Of a DNA stretch of 12,690 bases, positions 1 through 7,108 are shown piece by piece (position 1 is the first letter of the stretch; each line of letters starts with the position of its first letter). A program made the translations under genes and the position numbers. The stretch comes from DASQTB01 sp035642095 (GTDB taxonomy: Bacteria; Actinomycetota; UBA4738; CALAEC01): positions 1 to 12,690 of the forward strand of contig DASQTB010000019.1 in the NCBI GenBank assembly GCA_035642095.1, read 5' to 3'. The notes under the pieces are model-generated. The model worked only from the letters and a program-made list of their open reading frames with translations, made no database searches and was not told the origin of the DNA.

Positions 1-1018
1 CGCTCTCGACCGAGCCGGTGCGGATACTGCTTCCGCCGGTGGTCGCCGAAGACTCCCCGCGCCCCGACCCCGGCAGGGCCGACAGCGGACCCGACGGGGG
101 AGCCACTAACCGGCCGAGGATGCCGGCCACCCGTCCCAGACCGAGCAGGATCGGCGCCGCCGGGAGACGCCACGTGGCGGCCACCACGATCCAATGCGCG
201 TCCTGTCCCCGCAGGTCCAGGACCTGGTCGAGGATCCGGACCACCGACCCACCGGAGAGCTCCGCCGCGTTGCGTGAGACCTCGGCGGCGACCACGGTTT
301 CGGCCGCCTCGACCCGCCCGAGCACATCCTCCAATACGCGAGGCGGGAACGTGTCGGCCAGGGCCCGGAGGACCGCCGTGTCCTCGGCACCAGGAGGGAG
401 GGCTCGGGTCAGCCCACGCTGGAGCCGGACCAGGTCTATCCCCAGGTCGATGGCGGAGCCCAGGAGCCGGATGTCCCACGGATGGTCCGGCCTCACCGCC
501 AGCGGTCGAGGGCCCCGGGGAACGGCCCCCCCGGACACGACCACGGCCTGGCGGAGGGCGGAGAGGGCCCCGATCCCCGAGCCAAGGATCGCGGCCGCCC
601 CGCGGTAGACGGCCACCGTGACGGAGAATCCACGGTCGACCCGGAAGACGGATCCGGCGGCCTCGATCTCCGCGTCCCCGGCCCGGACCGACAGGGAGCT
701 CTCCCCCGACGTGGCCAGCACGCTACCCCTCACCACCTCGGGCTCGTTGGCGACCCGCACCTGGGCCAGCCCACTCAGCTCCAGGCTCCGGCTCGAGCCG
801 AGATGAAGCATCGCTCGACCGCCGGGGCCGGTGGTCAAAAGGTCCCCGGGACTCACGGACACATCCTCATCGACGAGGAACGAATCGTCCCCATCGGCCA
901 CACGAACCTCCCCGGCGAGGGGGACCACGCGGAGGCCGTCTCCGGGGCCGGAGGAAGGAGCGCACGACGCCACGGCCAGGCCGGCCAGGACGACGGCAGC
1001 GGCCCGGGTGACGTTCAT
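1..1018 (-). CDS. FecR-domain lipoprotein, 3' end outside the window
   Basis: This frame is open from an ATG at 1018 to the window edge, giving 339 codons with no stop, so the C-terminus is missing. Residues 1-19 form a lipoprotein signal: a short Arg-bearing start, a hydrophobic stretch and the lipobox VASC with Cys19, so the product is probably lipid-anchored outside the membrane. Residues about 31-135 read as a FecR domain (PF04773): a PGDLLTT turn near 57-63, RAMLHLG near 68-74, ELSGLAQVRV at 80-89, then a VRGSVLATSG stretch and a beta-rich end. FecR domains usually relay or bind an envelope signal. Residues 180-339 look mostly helical and I do not recognise them. The ATG overlaps the kinase stop by 4 bases (ATGA), and a GGGGAG lies 11 bases upstream, so it is co-translated with the kinase. 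It lacks the cytoplasmic anti-sigma part and membrane helix of classical FecR, so a TonB/iron role is not implied. The domain call is by pattern only. Confidence 0.8.
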   Translation of the reverse strand, partial: MNVTRAAAVVLAGLAVASCAPSSGPGDGLRVVPLAGEVRVADGDDSFLVDEDVSVSPGDLLTTGPGGRAMLHLGSSRSLELSGLAQVRVANEPEVVRGSVLATSGESSLSVRAGDAEIEAAGSVFRVDRGFSVTVAVYRGAAAILGSGIGALSALRQAVVVSGGAVPRGPRPLAVRPDHPWDIRLLGSAIDLGIDLVRLQRGLTRALPPGAEDTAVLRALADTFPPRVLEDVLGRVEAAETVVAAEVSRNAAELSGGSVVRILDQVLDLRGQDAHWIVVAATWRLPAAPILLGLGRVAGILGRLVAPPSGPLSALPGSGRGESSATTGGSSIRTGSVES

Positions 1019-3693
1019 CGCCGGGAACGCTCCCCGGCCGCCGGCACCGTGAACGTGAAGGTGGACCCCCGGGCGGGTTCGCTGCTCGCAGAGACCGCGC
1101 CCCCGTGCGCCTCGGCAACCCGCTTCACGAAGGCCAGGCCGAGCCCCAGCCCGCCGAACTGGCGGGTGTCGGACGCGTCGACCTGCCGGAAGTCCTGAAA
1201 GATCCGAGCCAGGTCGTCGGGCTCGATACCGATCCCCTGATCGCTCACCGCTATCCGCAGCATACTCCCCGGACCAGAGTTCTCGGATCCAACCGAGATC
1301 CCCACCCGGCCCCCCTCCGGAGAGTACTTGACCGCATTGTCCAGGAGCTCGTCGAGCATCCGCCGGAACAGCATCGCGTTGACGTCGGCCGGCGGAAGGT
1401 CGGGTGGGACGTCCGCCTCGAATCGATGCGTATCGGTTCGCTCCCGAGCTTGGGTCATGGCCTCGTCGATCACCGGCCCGACCTCGATGGGCTCCGTGGC
1501 CACCGTCGCCCGGCCGGCCTCGATCGCCGAGAAGTCGACCAGCATGGCTACGATCCGCTCCAGCCGACGGGCCGCCTCCAGGATGCTGGAGGAGAATTCC
1601 CTGGTCCGATCGGCGGGGATGTCCCGCCGGGTCATGAGCTCCGAATAGCCGATGATCGGGGTGAGCGGCGTTCGCAGCTCGTGAGAGACGTTCGACAGGA
1701 ACTCTCGCTTCATCCGCTCGACCTGGTACTCCCGGGTCATGTCGCGGAGGACGTAGACCCGCCCCACGGCGGTCTCGTCTCCGCCCCGGAGCGGCGCGGA
1801 GGACAACGCGGTCGGCACCTCGGCGCCGTCCGCCCGTCGGACGAAGGCCAGACCCTCGGCCGGCGTCCCCCGGGTGAGAGGCCGGCCCGCCGCATCGCGA
1901 CCTCGGAGGACCTCGCCCAGGGTCCTCCCCAGGACGCGCTCCGGATCGATTCCGACCAGGGCGGCGGCGGCGGGGTTGTAGGTCACGATCCGTTCCCTGT
2001 CGTCCACGGCGATCAGCCCGTCTCCCATCGAGTTGACCACGGTCTCCAACCTGTCCGCCAGCCGGGCCTGCTCGTCCGCCGCCATCTGGAGCTCTCCGGT
2101 CATCGCGCTCACCGAGGCCGTCATGCTGTTGAACGCCGAGGCCAGGTCGGCCACCTCGTCCTCCCCCCGGACGGGCGCTTTCGTCTCCAGGTCTCCGGAC
2201 TGGACCCGTCTGGCGGCGTCGGTCAGGACGACCAGAGGACGGGTGATCCGCCGTGCGGCCGCCAGGGCCAGGAGGAAAGCCAGCCCGATCACGGCCACGG
2301 TCACCAGGAACAGCACCCGGTTCACGTCGCGCTGGGTCCGAGCGAGAACGGCCGCGGGCTCGGCCACGATCAGGATGCCGACGGGGTGCCCCTTCGCCTG
2401 GCGAAGAGGCGACAGGGCGGCGAAGTGCTCCGTCCCGGCCAGCTCCATCGCGGTCCCCTCGGCCCCCCCGCCGGCCAGGAAGGACCGGTACACCTCGACC
2501 AGCCGGTCCGCCGGAGCGGATGGCCGCCCGGCGGAGAACCCCGCCGCGGCGACCAGCTCGGGTGGACGGCCCCGGAATCCCTGGAAGGCCATGGCCTGCG
2601 TTCCCCGACCGGCGATGACCTCTCGGCGGAGCAGGTCCTCGTTCAGCCGGAACCCGGCCACGGCGAAGCCGGCCGGTTGCCCCCTCCCCTCCGGATAGAT
2701 GGGAGCCACGCCGAGCAGCACCAGCCCCCCACCGGTCAACCCGTCCAGCGAGGACACCTCCTGCCCCCGGCGGATGGCGAAATCGACCGCCTCGGTGCCC
2801 ACCACGTCCACGGCCCGGCCGGGGGAGAGGCCGAGCCGTCCGCTCACGGCGCCGCTCCGGCCGAGGAACAGGATGAAATCGACGTCCGCGAAGAGTTCGC
2901 GCCGGAGCTGGTCGATCAGCTCGGTCGGGACGCCGCCCCCCCGGCCGATGGCGTCGGCGATCAGCTCGACGGAGCCGAGCTGGACCAGGGTTCCGACCTC
3001 ATCCGAGGCCAGCTTCTCCAGTCGCGTCTGGGCATCCTCGGTCTGGCTCACCAGGCGGGCCACGGCTCCCTCGCGGAGGTTGCGGTCGATGACGGTGCCG
3101 ATGGCCACCGACACGAAGAGGACGACCGCCAGGAGGAGGGCGGTGAATCCGACCATGAATCGGAACCGAACGCTGTACCGAGTCAGGGCGATGACCGCCC
3201 CGCCCACACAGACCGCGCCGGCCACCTGAAGGATGTGCGCCGCAGGGATCGCCCACGCGCCGGTGGACACCGCGGCGAGCTCGGCCGCGCCGAACAGGAC
3301 CAGGCCGGGACCGAGCCACCGGCTGCCCCGTTCCGTCCGCCGCCGCCACGAGGTCACCAGGCCGGCCAGGGCACCCACGGCCGCCGGGGCGAGGGCGCCC
3401 GGAGTGGCCAGCACGGCGGGCGCCCCTCGAGCGGAACCGGGGAGGAGCGCCGCCACGAGCAGGAGCCCGTACGCCACGGTGAGGGCCGACCCGACCTCGA
3501 TGGACCCGTGGCCGGCCAGCCCGGCGCCGTGATAGGCCTCCGCCCCGGCCATCGTCAGGAAGCCGAGGGCGCCGGCGACCCGGGCGGGGCCGCTCCGAGC
3601 CTCTCGGGCCAGGGCCAGCGCCGCGGCCAGAGCTACCAGGAGCACCACGAGATGGGCGGCGAACAGGAGCGGCGCGCTCGGCATAGAGGTCAC
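1015..3693 (-). CDS. Multi-pass sensor histidine kinase (7TM-type N-terminus, periplasmic sensor, HAMP, PAS, HisKA, HATPase)
   Basis: This is an 892-residue membrane sensor kinase. Residues 8-202 hold about seven hydrophobic helices. Residues 203-455 form an extracytoplasmic region that may be Cache-like (fold inferred only). A further helix at about 459-480 leads into HAMP (about 480-532), a short linker coiled coil, PAS (about 547-652), HisKA (about 661-727) and HATPase_c (about 770-886). The phospho-acceptor is His671 in NVSHELRTPL. The N box has Asn785 (DELLDNAVKYS), the G1 box is DQGIGI at 818-823, and the G2 box GGLGLGL at 847-853, so all catalytic motifs are intact. The GTG start overlaps the protease stop by 4 bases (GTGA). 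An ATG three codons in (3684) is possible but loses that overlap. The stop overlaps the FecR gene in the same way. Such kinases normally phosphorylate a response regulator; none is visible here. The ligand is unknown. Confidence 0.95.
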   Translation of the reverse strand: MTSMPSAPLLFAAHLVVLLVALAAALALAREARSGPARVAGALGFLTMAGAEAYHGAGLAGHGSIEVGSALTVAYGLLLVAALLPGSARGAPAVLATPGALAPAAVGALAGLVTSWRRRTERGSRWLGPGLVLFGAAELAAVSTGAWAIPAAHILQVAGAVCVGGAVIALTRYSVRFRFMVGFTALLLAVVLFVSVAIGTVIDRNLREGAVARLVSQTEDAQTRLEKLASDEVGTLVQLGSVELIADAIGRGGGVPTELIDQLRRELFADVDFILFLGRSGAVSGRLGLSPGRAVDVVGTEAVDFAIRRGQEVSSLDGLTGGGLVLLGVAPIYPEGRGQPAGFAVAGFRLNEDLLRREVIAGRGTQAMAFQGFRGRPPELVAAAGFSAGRPSAPADRLVEVYRSFLAGGGAEGTAMELAGTEHFAALSPLRQAKGHPVGILIVAEPAAVLARTQRDVNRVLFLVTVAVIGLAFLLALAAARRITRPLVVLTDAARRVQSGDLETKAPVRGEDEVADLASAFNSMTASVSAMTGELQMAADEQARLADRLETVVNSMGDGLIAVDDRERIVTYNPAAAALVGIDPERVLGRTLGEVLRGRDAAGRPLTRGTPAEGLAFVRRADGAEVPTALSSAPLRGGDETAVGRVYVLRDMTREYQVERMKREFLSNVSHELRTPLTPIIGYSELMTRRDIPADRTREFSSSILEAARRLERIVAMLVDFSAIEAGRATVATEPIEVGPVIDEAMTQARERTDTHRFEADVPPDLPPADVNAMLFRRMLDELLDNAVKYSPEGGRVGISVGSENSGPGSMLRIAVSDQGIGIEPDDLARIFQDFRQVDASDTRQFGGLGLGLAFVKRVAEAHGGAVSASSEPARGSTFTFTVPAAGERSRR

Positions 3694-4664
3694 CGGGCAC
3701 CGCCGAGGGCGGCGACGGCATCCTCCACGGTCCCCACCGGGATCAGCCGGATGTCATCCCCGGCCCCGCGGGCTTCGGGCAGGTTGCGCCGGGGGACCAG
3801 GAACGACTCCGCACCGGCCTCCTCGGCGGTCACGACCTTGAGCCGGACCCCACCGATCGGCCCGACGTTCCCCTCGAGGTCGACGGTCCCGGTCCCGGCC
3901 ACCTTCCGCCCATCGGTCAGGTCGTCGGGGGTGAGGACGTCCGTCACACCCAGGGCCCACATCAGCCCGGCGGAGGGGCCGCCGATGTCACCGCTGGAGA
4001 TGCGGACGTCGAACGGAAAGTTCGCCACGGCAGCGATCCCGATCACGGGACGGTCCTGGCCTTCGATCCGGGCGGGGCGAAGCGAGACCTCCCGGATCTC
4101 TCCGCCCTCGACCGGGCGGACCCGGAGGCGGAGGGTGCGCTCGGTCCCCGCCTCGGCGATCCGCCGCCGAAGCTCGCTCAAACCCCTCACCCGCTTGCCG
4201 CCGATCGAGACGATCAGGTCTCCGGGGAACAGCTCTCCCGCGGCGGGGGCCCCCGATGCCACGTCCTGGACGATCACGCCCGGCCCGTGCTCGTCCGGAT
4301 AATCGGTGAGGGACTCCAGCGCCACGACCACGGCGGCGATCTTGCTCTGATCCATCTGGGAGCGAGAGGCCACGCGATACTCCCGGTCCGTCTGCCCCGG
4401 GGCCAGGACGTCCTCTTCCGGAAGTAGGGCCGCATCCGGGTCGAGCCAGGTCGCCAGGGCCTCGTATACGTTGGCCCGCCCCAGGCTCACGGTGGTGAGG
4501 AGGAAATCCCCGGTGGAGGGATAGGCCCTGGTGCCCTCCACCTCGATGAGGGGAAGGACCGCCCGGGCGGAGCCCGGCGCCTCGACGAACGCCGGCAGCT
4601 CGACCGCATAGAGGCAGATGGCCAGTGCCACCACCGGTGTCAGGAGCTGAAGGATCCTTCGCAC
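3690..4664 (-). CDS. PDZ plus Lon-type (S16) serine protease, YlbL-like
   Basis: The 324-residue product has an N-terminal hydrophobic helix (about 4-24) that serves as a membrane anchor or signal, so the rest lies outside the membrane. Residues about 128-197 form a PDZ domain (GVIVQDV, then GDLIVSIGGKRV), which would bind exposed protein C-termini. Residues about 205-320 match the Lon proteolytic domain: Ser231 in GGPSAGLMWALG and Lys276 in GGVRLKVVTA, 45 residues apart, as expected for the Ser-Lys dyad. There is no ATPase domain, as in the YlbL group of Firmicutes and actinobacteria. The start is forced: an in-frame TGA lies just upstream and GTG at 4664 is the only start codon after it, preceded by GGAAGG four bases away. 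It heads the three-gene operon with the kinase and FecR lipoprotein, suggesting that envelope proteolysis and signalling are linked. The substrate is unknown. Confidence 0.93.
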   Translation of the reverse strand: MRRILQLLTPVVALAICLYAVELPAFVEAPGSARAVLPLIEVEGTRAYPSTGDFLLTTVSLGRANVYEALATWLDPDAALLPEEDVLAPGQTDREYRVASRSQMDQSKIAAVVVALESLTDYPDEHGPGVIVQDVASGAPAAGELFPGDLIVSIGGKRVRGLSELRRRIAEAGTERTLRLRVRPVEGGEIREVSLRPARIEGQDRPVIGIAAVANFPFDVRISSGDIGGPSAGLMWALGVTDVLTPDDLTDGRKVAGTGTVDLEGNVGPIGGVRLKVVTAEEAGAESFLVPRRNLPEARGAGDDIRLIPVGTVEDAVAALGGAR

Positions 4665-4696
4665 GAGCCCTTCCGGTTTTCACTACGTATCGACCG

Positions 4697-4710
4697 GGGT
4701 AAGGCTACCC
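4697..4710. repeat. Short perfect inverted repeat, possible operator
   Basis: GGGTA (4697-4701) and TACCC (4706-4710) form a perfect 5-base inverted repeat around the spacer AGGC. It lies roughly mid-way in the divergent intergenic region, where an operator would act on both genes. Five-base arms arise often by chance in G+C-rich DNA, so regulatory use is only a suggestion. Confidence 0.25.
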
Positions 4711-4745
4711 TTCACCGGGCCAGGAGTCGTAGAGCTAGACTCGGC

Positions 4746-4750
4746 GGAGG
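4746..4750 (+). promoter_or_regulatory. Ribosome binding site of the small membrane protein
   Basis: GGAGG ends six bases before GTG at 4757. It is one of the best Shine-Dalgarno matches in the window and supports both the GTG start and the reality of this short gene. Confidence 0.7.
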
Positions 4751-4756
4751 GACGCA

Positions 4757-5110
4757 GTGGAATCGTTCATCATCCTCGCCGTGGCCGCAGCCCTGTCGGC
4801 CGCCGTGGTCTGGTGGGGGATGAGCCAGCCTGGTGATCGTCCCAGGCCGAAAGAGCCCCGGAATCTCCCCGTCCCGACCCCCGCGCCGCAACCGGCCGCC
4901 GCCCTGGGCGAGGAGCGAACCGGGGACGACTTCGTGGTCCACCCGACCGGCCCTACCGACCCGCCGCTCGAGGACCGACCCCCGCCCGCCCTGTCGATCG
5001 TTCGACTGGCCCTGACCATCACCTTCTTCGCGGCCCTGGCCGTCGGTGTGCTGACCGTCCTTGGGATCCTGGTCTCGAACCAGATCGCCGAGTACTTCAC
5101 CGGCCTCTAG
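4757..5110 (+). CDS. Small two-helix membrane protein of unknown function
   Basis: This is a 117-residue protein that I do not recognise. One hydrophobic helix is at about residues 3-22 (ending VVWWG) and a second at about 83-107. Between them is a linker of about 60 residues that is rich in Pro, Ala and charged residues and probably disordered. The GTG start has a good GGAGG site six bases upstream. It diverges from the protease operon and converges on the mreB gene, only 16 bases away. Membrane-spanning composition with a polar linker is hard to explain as a chance frame, and no better gene occupies either strand here. A role in the envelope is inferred from its helices and neighbours only. 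Confidence 0.75.
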   Translation: MESFIILAVAAALSAAVVWWGMSQPGDRPRPKEPRNLPVPTPAPQPAAALGEERTGDDFVVHPTGPTDPPLEDRPPPALSIVRLALTITFFAALAVGVLTVLGILVSNQIAEYFTGL

Positions 5111-5124
5111 GCGGCGCGGCCGCC
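5110..5124. terminator. GC-rich hairpin between convergent genes, possible two-way terminator
   Basis: GGCGGC (5110-5115) and GCCGCC (5119-5124) are perfect 6-base complementary arms around a GCG loop. The hairpin fills the gap between the TAG of the small membrane protein and the stop of mreB. There is no T-tract on either side, so it is not a classical intrinsic terminator, but such tail-less hairpins between convergent genes are common in actinobacteria. Confidence 0.4.
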
Positions 5125-5126
5125 GA

Positions 5127-6143
5127 TCACCGGAGCCAGGGTGATCCTCCGAAGATACCGCTCCCCTGGGACAGGAGCTCCAGACACTTCCCCGCTCCCA
5201 GGACGACGGTCTGGAGCGGCCGGTCCGTGAGGTGGACCGGTACCTCGCACTCTTGGGACAGTCGCGTGTCCAGGCCCCGAAGGAGCGCGCCGCCTCCCGT
5301 GAGGAACATGCCTCGCTCCAAGACGTCCTGGCCGAGCTCCGGGTCACTCTCGGATAGACACTGACGCGTCGCGGCCACGACGGCGTTGACCGGCTCCGTG
5401 AGGACCTCCCGGACCTCCTCCGGGGGAACGTCGACGAGCTTGGGCATGCCCGAGGTGATCTCACGCCCCCGGATCTGCACCGACCCGATGCCGGTCACCG
5501 GGTAGGCCGTTCCGGACGCCATCTTCACCTGCTCGGCCGCCCGTTCCCCGATGGCCAGACCGTACGCCCGGCGAAGGTGACGCTGGATCACCTCATCCAT
5601 GTCGAACCCACCGATCCGGAGCGATCGCATGGCGATGATCCCGCCCATCGACACCATCGCCACCTCGGACGTCCCGCCGCCGACATCGACGATCAGGTTC
5701 CCCAGCGGCTCGTGGACGGGGAGGCCGGCGCCGATAGCCGCCGCCATCGGCTCCTCGATAAGCGAGACCCCCCGAGCGCCGGCCGACGTCGCCGCGTCGC
5801 GGACCGCCCGTCGCTCGACTTCGGTGATGGCGGATGGCACGCAGATCAAGGCCTTCGGCCGAGAGAACCTGGTCACGCCGACGTGGCGGAGGATCAGCCG
5901 GATCATCTGGCTGGTCACGTCGTAGTCGGTGATGGCGCCGCGACGGAGCGGCCGCACGGCGACGATACGGGCCGGCGTGCGGCCGATCATCTCCCAGGCT
6001 TCCTCGCCGATGGCCAGGACGTCGCCCTCCCGGGCGTCCATGGCCACCACCGAGGGCTCGTCGTAGACGATGCCCCGCCCCTCCTGAAACACGAGCGTGT
6101 TCGCCGTGCCCAGGTCGATGGCGATGTCGCCGACCCTCTTCAC
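5127..6143 (-). CDS. mreB: MreB/Mbl-family actin-like cell-shape protein
   Basis: The product is 338 residues, a normal length for MreB, a bacterial actin that binds ATP and forms membrane-bound filaments directing side-wall synthesis. The actin-fold motifs are in order: phosphate 1 DLGTANT at 10-16, IEEPMAAAIGAG at 129-140, phosphate 2 DVGGGTSEV at 153-161, and the adenosine motif TGGGALLRGL at 282-291. The start is forced: an in-frame TAG lies 36 bases upstream and no other ATG, GTG or TTG follows it before GTG at 6143. No Shine-Dalgarno sequence precedes this GTG. The usual partners mreC, mreD, a PBP2 or rodA are not next to it. Upstream is a GNAT gene on the same strand, 72 bases away. 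A paralogue with a specialised role rather than the main MreB cannot be excluded. Confidence 0.93.
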   Translation of the reverse strand: MKRVGDIAIDLGTANTLVFQEGRGIVYDEPSVVAMDAREGDVLAIGEEAWEMIGRTPARIVAVRPLRRGAITDYDVTSQMIRLILRHVGVTRFSRPKALICVPSAITEVERRAVRDAATSAGARGVSLIEEPMAAAIGAGLPVHEPLGNLIVDVGGGTSEVAMVSMGGIIAMRSLRIGGFDMDEVIQRHLRRAYGLAIGERAAEQVKMASGTAYPVTGIGSVQIRGREITSGMPKLVDVPPEEVREVLTEPVNAVVAATRQCLSESDPELGQDVLERGMFLTGGGALLRGLDTRLSQECEVPVHLTDRPLQTVVLGAGKCLELLSQGSGIFGGSPWLR

Positions 6144-6176
6144 GGGAGCCGGTGGTGGGGAAGGGGCACGGCCGCC

Positions 6177-6182
6177 ATTCTA
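6177..6182 (-). promoter_or_regulatory. Possible -10 box of mreB (TAGAAT)
   Basis: Read on the minus strand this is TAGAAT, five of six matches to TATAAT and a fit to TANNNT. Transcription starting about seven bases downstream would give an mRNA leader of roughly 27 bases. No -35 hexamer sits at 17-18 bases; the TTGACT at 6214-6219 is 31 bases away, which is too far. The rest of 6144-6215 holds nothing else that I can identify. Confidence 0.35.
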
Positions 6183-6215
6183 ACTGCGCGGGAGAGGCGG
6201 CCCGGGCACTCCCAG

Positions 6216-7070
6216 TCAACCCAGCGCGCCTCCGCTGGAGAGATACCGGCTGCCGTCACCGAGTGGCCGACTACTCATGAATGTGTTGGTCCCGACGGGC
6301 CGAAGTCCGACGGCGACGAGCTCCCTGATGGCCGTCCAGTTGGTCGACGGCACGGCCACCGTGATCGGCTCGGCGGCGGTGCGTCGCGCCGCGACGAGCA
6401 GGTCGCCGGTGTCGGCCCGATCCCGAACGGCACCCGGTCCGATCTTCCCGTCGCCCCACACGTACACGTAGCCGCGCGGTTTACCCTCCCGCCGGAGCGC
6501 CAGGCCGGTCGCCTGGGAGCGGAACAGCGAGTGATCCTCCGGACGGGCCGCGCCCCGGACCTCGCGGTCCAGCGCGTCGACCCACGACTGATCGTTCTTT
6601 GTGAGCGCCGTCGTCTCCGAGGAAGCGCCGTCCGGTTTGGCTTCGCCAGTGAACTCGTACTGGATCCACAACGGGTGCATCGATGCTCGCAGGTACAGGG
6701 TCATCGCTCCCGGATGAGGCGAGGCCACGACGGTGAACGCCGTGGCGCCCCGGCCCCAGGCCAACGCCTCGTCGAGGAGGTCCCGGCCGATCCCGTCCCC
6801 CTGCCGGTCCGGCAGGACCCAGAGCTGCGACAGGAACCACACGCCGTCCCGGATGATGGCGGCCGAGAACCCCACCGGCCGACCGTCGTCGGCCACGAAC
6901 ATCCGTCCGGTACCGAAGAGGTGCCGGTACATGAACAGACGGCTCTCCGGCTCGACGGAGAACTGGCCGACCTGCTCCGGGCGGTATCGACGGATCAGGT
7001 CGGCGGCGGTCGTGGCGAAGATTCGAGCGAGGTCGATGAGGTCGTCCTCGCGGGCGGGGCGAATCCGCAC
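6216..7070 (-). CDS. Two-domain GNAT-family N-acetyltransferase
   Basis: The 284-residue product has a standard GNAT domain in residues 1-140. It opens with IRPAREDDLIDLARI. A strand WFLSQLWVLP precedes motif A, QGDGIG at 90-95, which binds the acetyl-CoA pyrophosphate, and YLRASMHP near 126-133 follows. Residues about 160-284 read as a second, degenerate GNAT-like half (YVYVWGDGKIG at 201-211, then VAVPSTN and the RYLSSGGALG tail). Such tandem GNAT proteins are common, and their substrates cannot be told from sequence. GTG at 7070 is the only start that includes the conserved first strand. It has no Shine-Dalgarno site but a TATCAT hexamer ends 9 bases upstream, so translation from a nearly leaderless mRNA is likely. 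It diverges from the metallopeptidase gene and precedes mreB by 72 bases. Confidence 0.85.
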   Translation of the reverse strand: MRIRPAREDDLIDLARIFATTAADLIRRYRPEQVGQFSVEPESRLFMYRHLFGTGRMFVADDGRPVGFSAAIIRDGVWFLSQLWVLPDRQGDGIGRDLLDEALAWGRGATAFTVVASPHPGAMTLYLRASMHPLWIQYEFTGEAKPDGASSETTALTKNDQSWVDALDREVRGAARPEDHSLFRSQATGLALRREGKPRGYVYVWGDGKIGPGAVRDRADTGDLLVAARRTAAEPITVAVPSTNWTAIRELVAVGLRPVGTNTFMSSRPLGDGSRYLSSGGALG

Positions 7071-7108
7071 GATGGTGCGATGATAGTGACGTGGTCGAAG
7101 GTTTCGGC
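7071..7108. promoter_or_regulatory. Compact divergent promoter region with overlapping -10 candidates
   Basis: On the minus strand TATCAT (7085-7080) ends nine bases before the GNAT start. On the plus strand GATAGT (7082-7087) overlaps it and would serve the metallopeptidase gene. For that gene GAAGG at 7097-7101 is seven bases before ATG at 7109 and decides its start. The -35 elements are not obvious and would lie inside the opposite genes. Because the two -10 candidates share bases, the two genes may compete for polymerase. Confidence 0.4.

Larger units (their letters stand above)
4665..4756. promoter_or_regulatory. Divergent intergenic region between the protease operon and the small membrane protein
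   Basis: These 92 bases separate two divergently read genes, so at least one promoter must lie here or just inside the genes. On the plus strand TACCCT (4706-4711) and TAGACT (4736-4741) fit the TANNNT pattern of an actinobacterial -10 box, but no convincing -35 element sits 17 bases upstream of either. On the minus strand I see no clear hexamer pair. The exact promoters are therefore undecided. Confidence 0.45.

Noticed and set aside
1105..4302. Plus-strand open frame of 1065 codons antisense to the kinase and protease genes
   Set aside because: Its translation is rich in Gly, Pro, Arg and His with no domain or hydrophobic pattern, while the opposite strand encodes intact motifs throughout. 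Long stop-free antisense frames are expected from G+C-rich codon bias.
6214..6219. TTGACT as -35 element of mreB
   Set aside because: It is 31 bases from the TAGAAT box, far from the 16-18 expected, and overlaps the end of the acetyltransferase gene.
7091..7108. Earlier GTG start (7091) for the metallopeptidase
   Set aside because: It has no ribosome binding site, and GAAGG is correctly spaced for ATG at 7109 instead.
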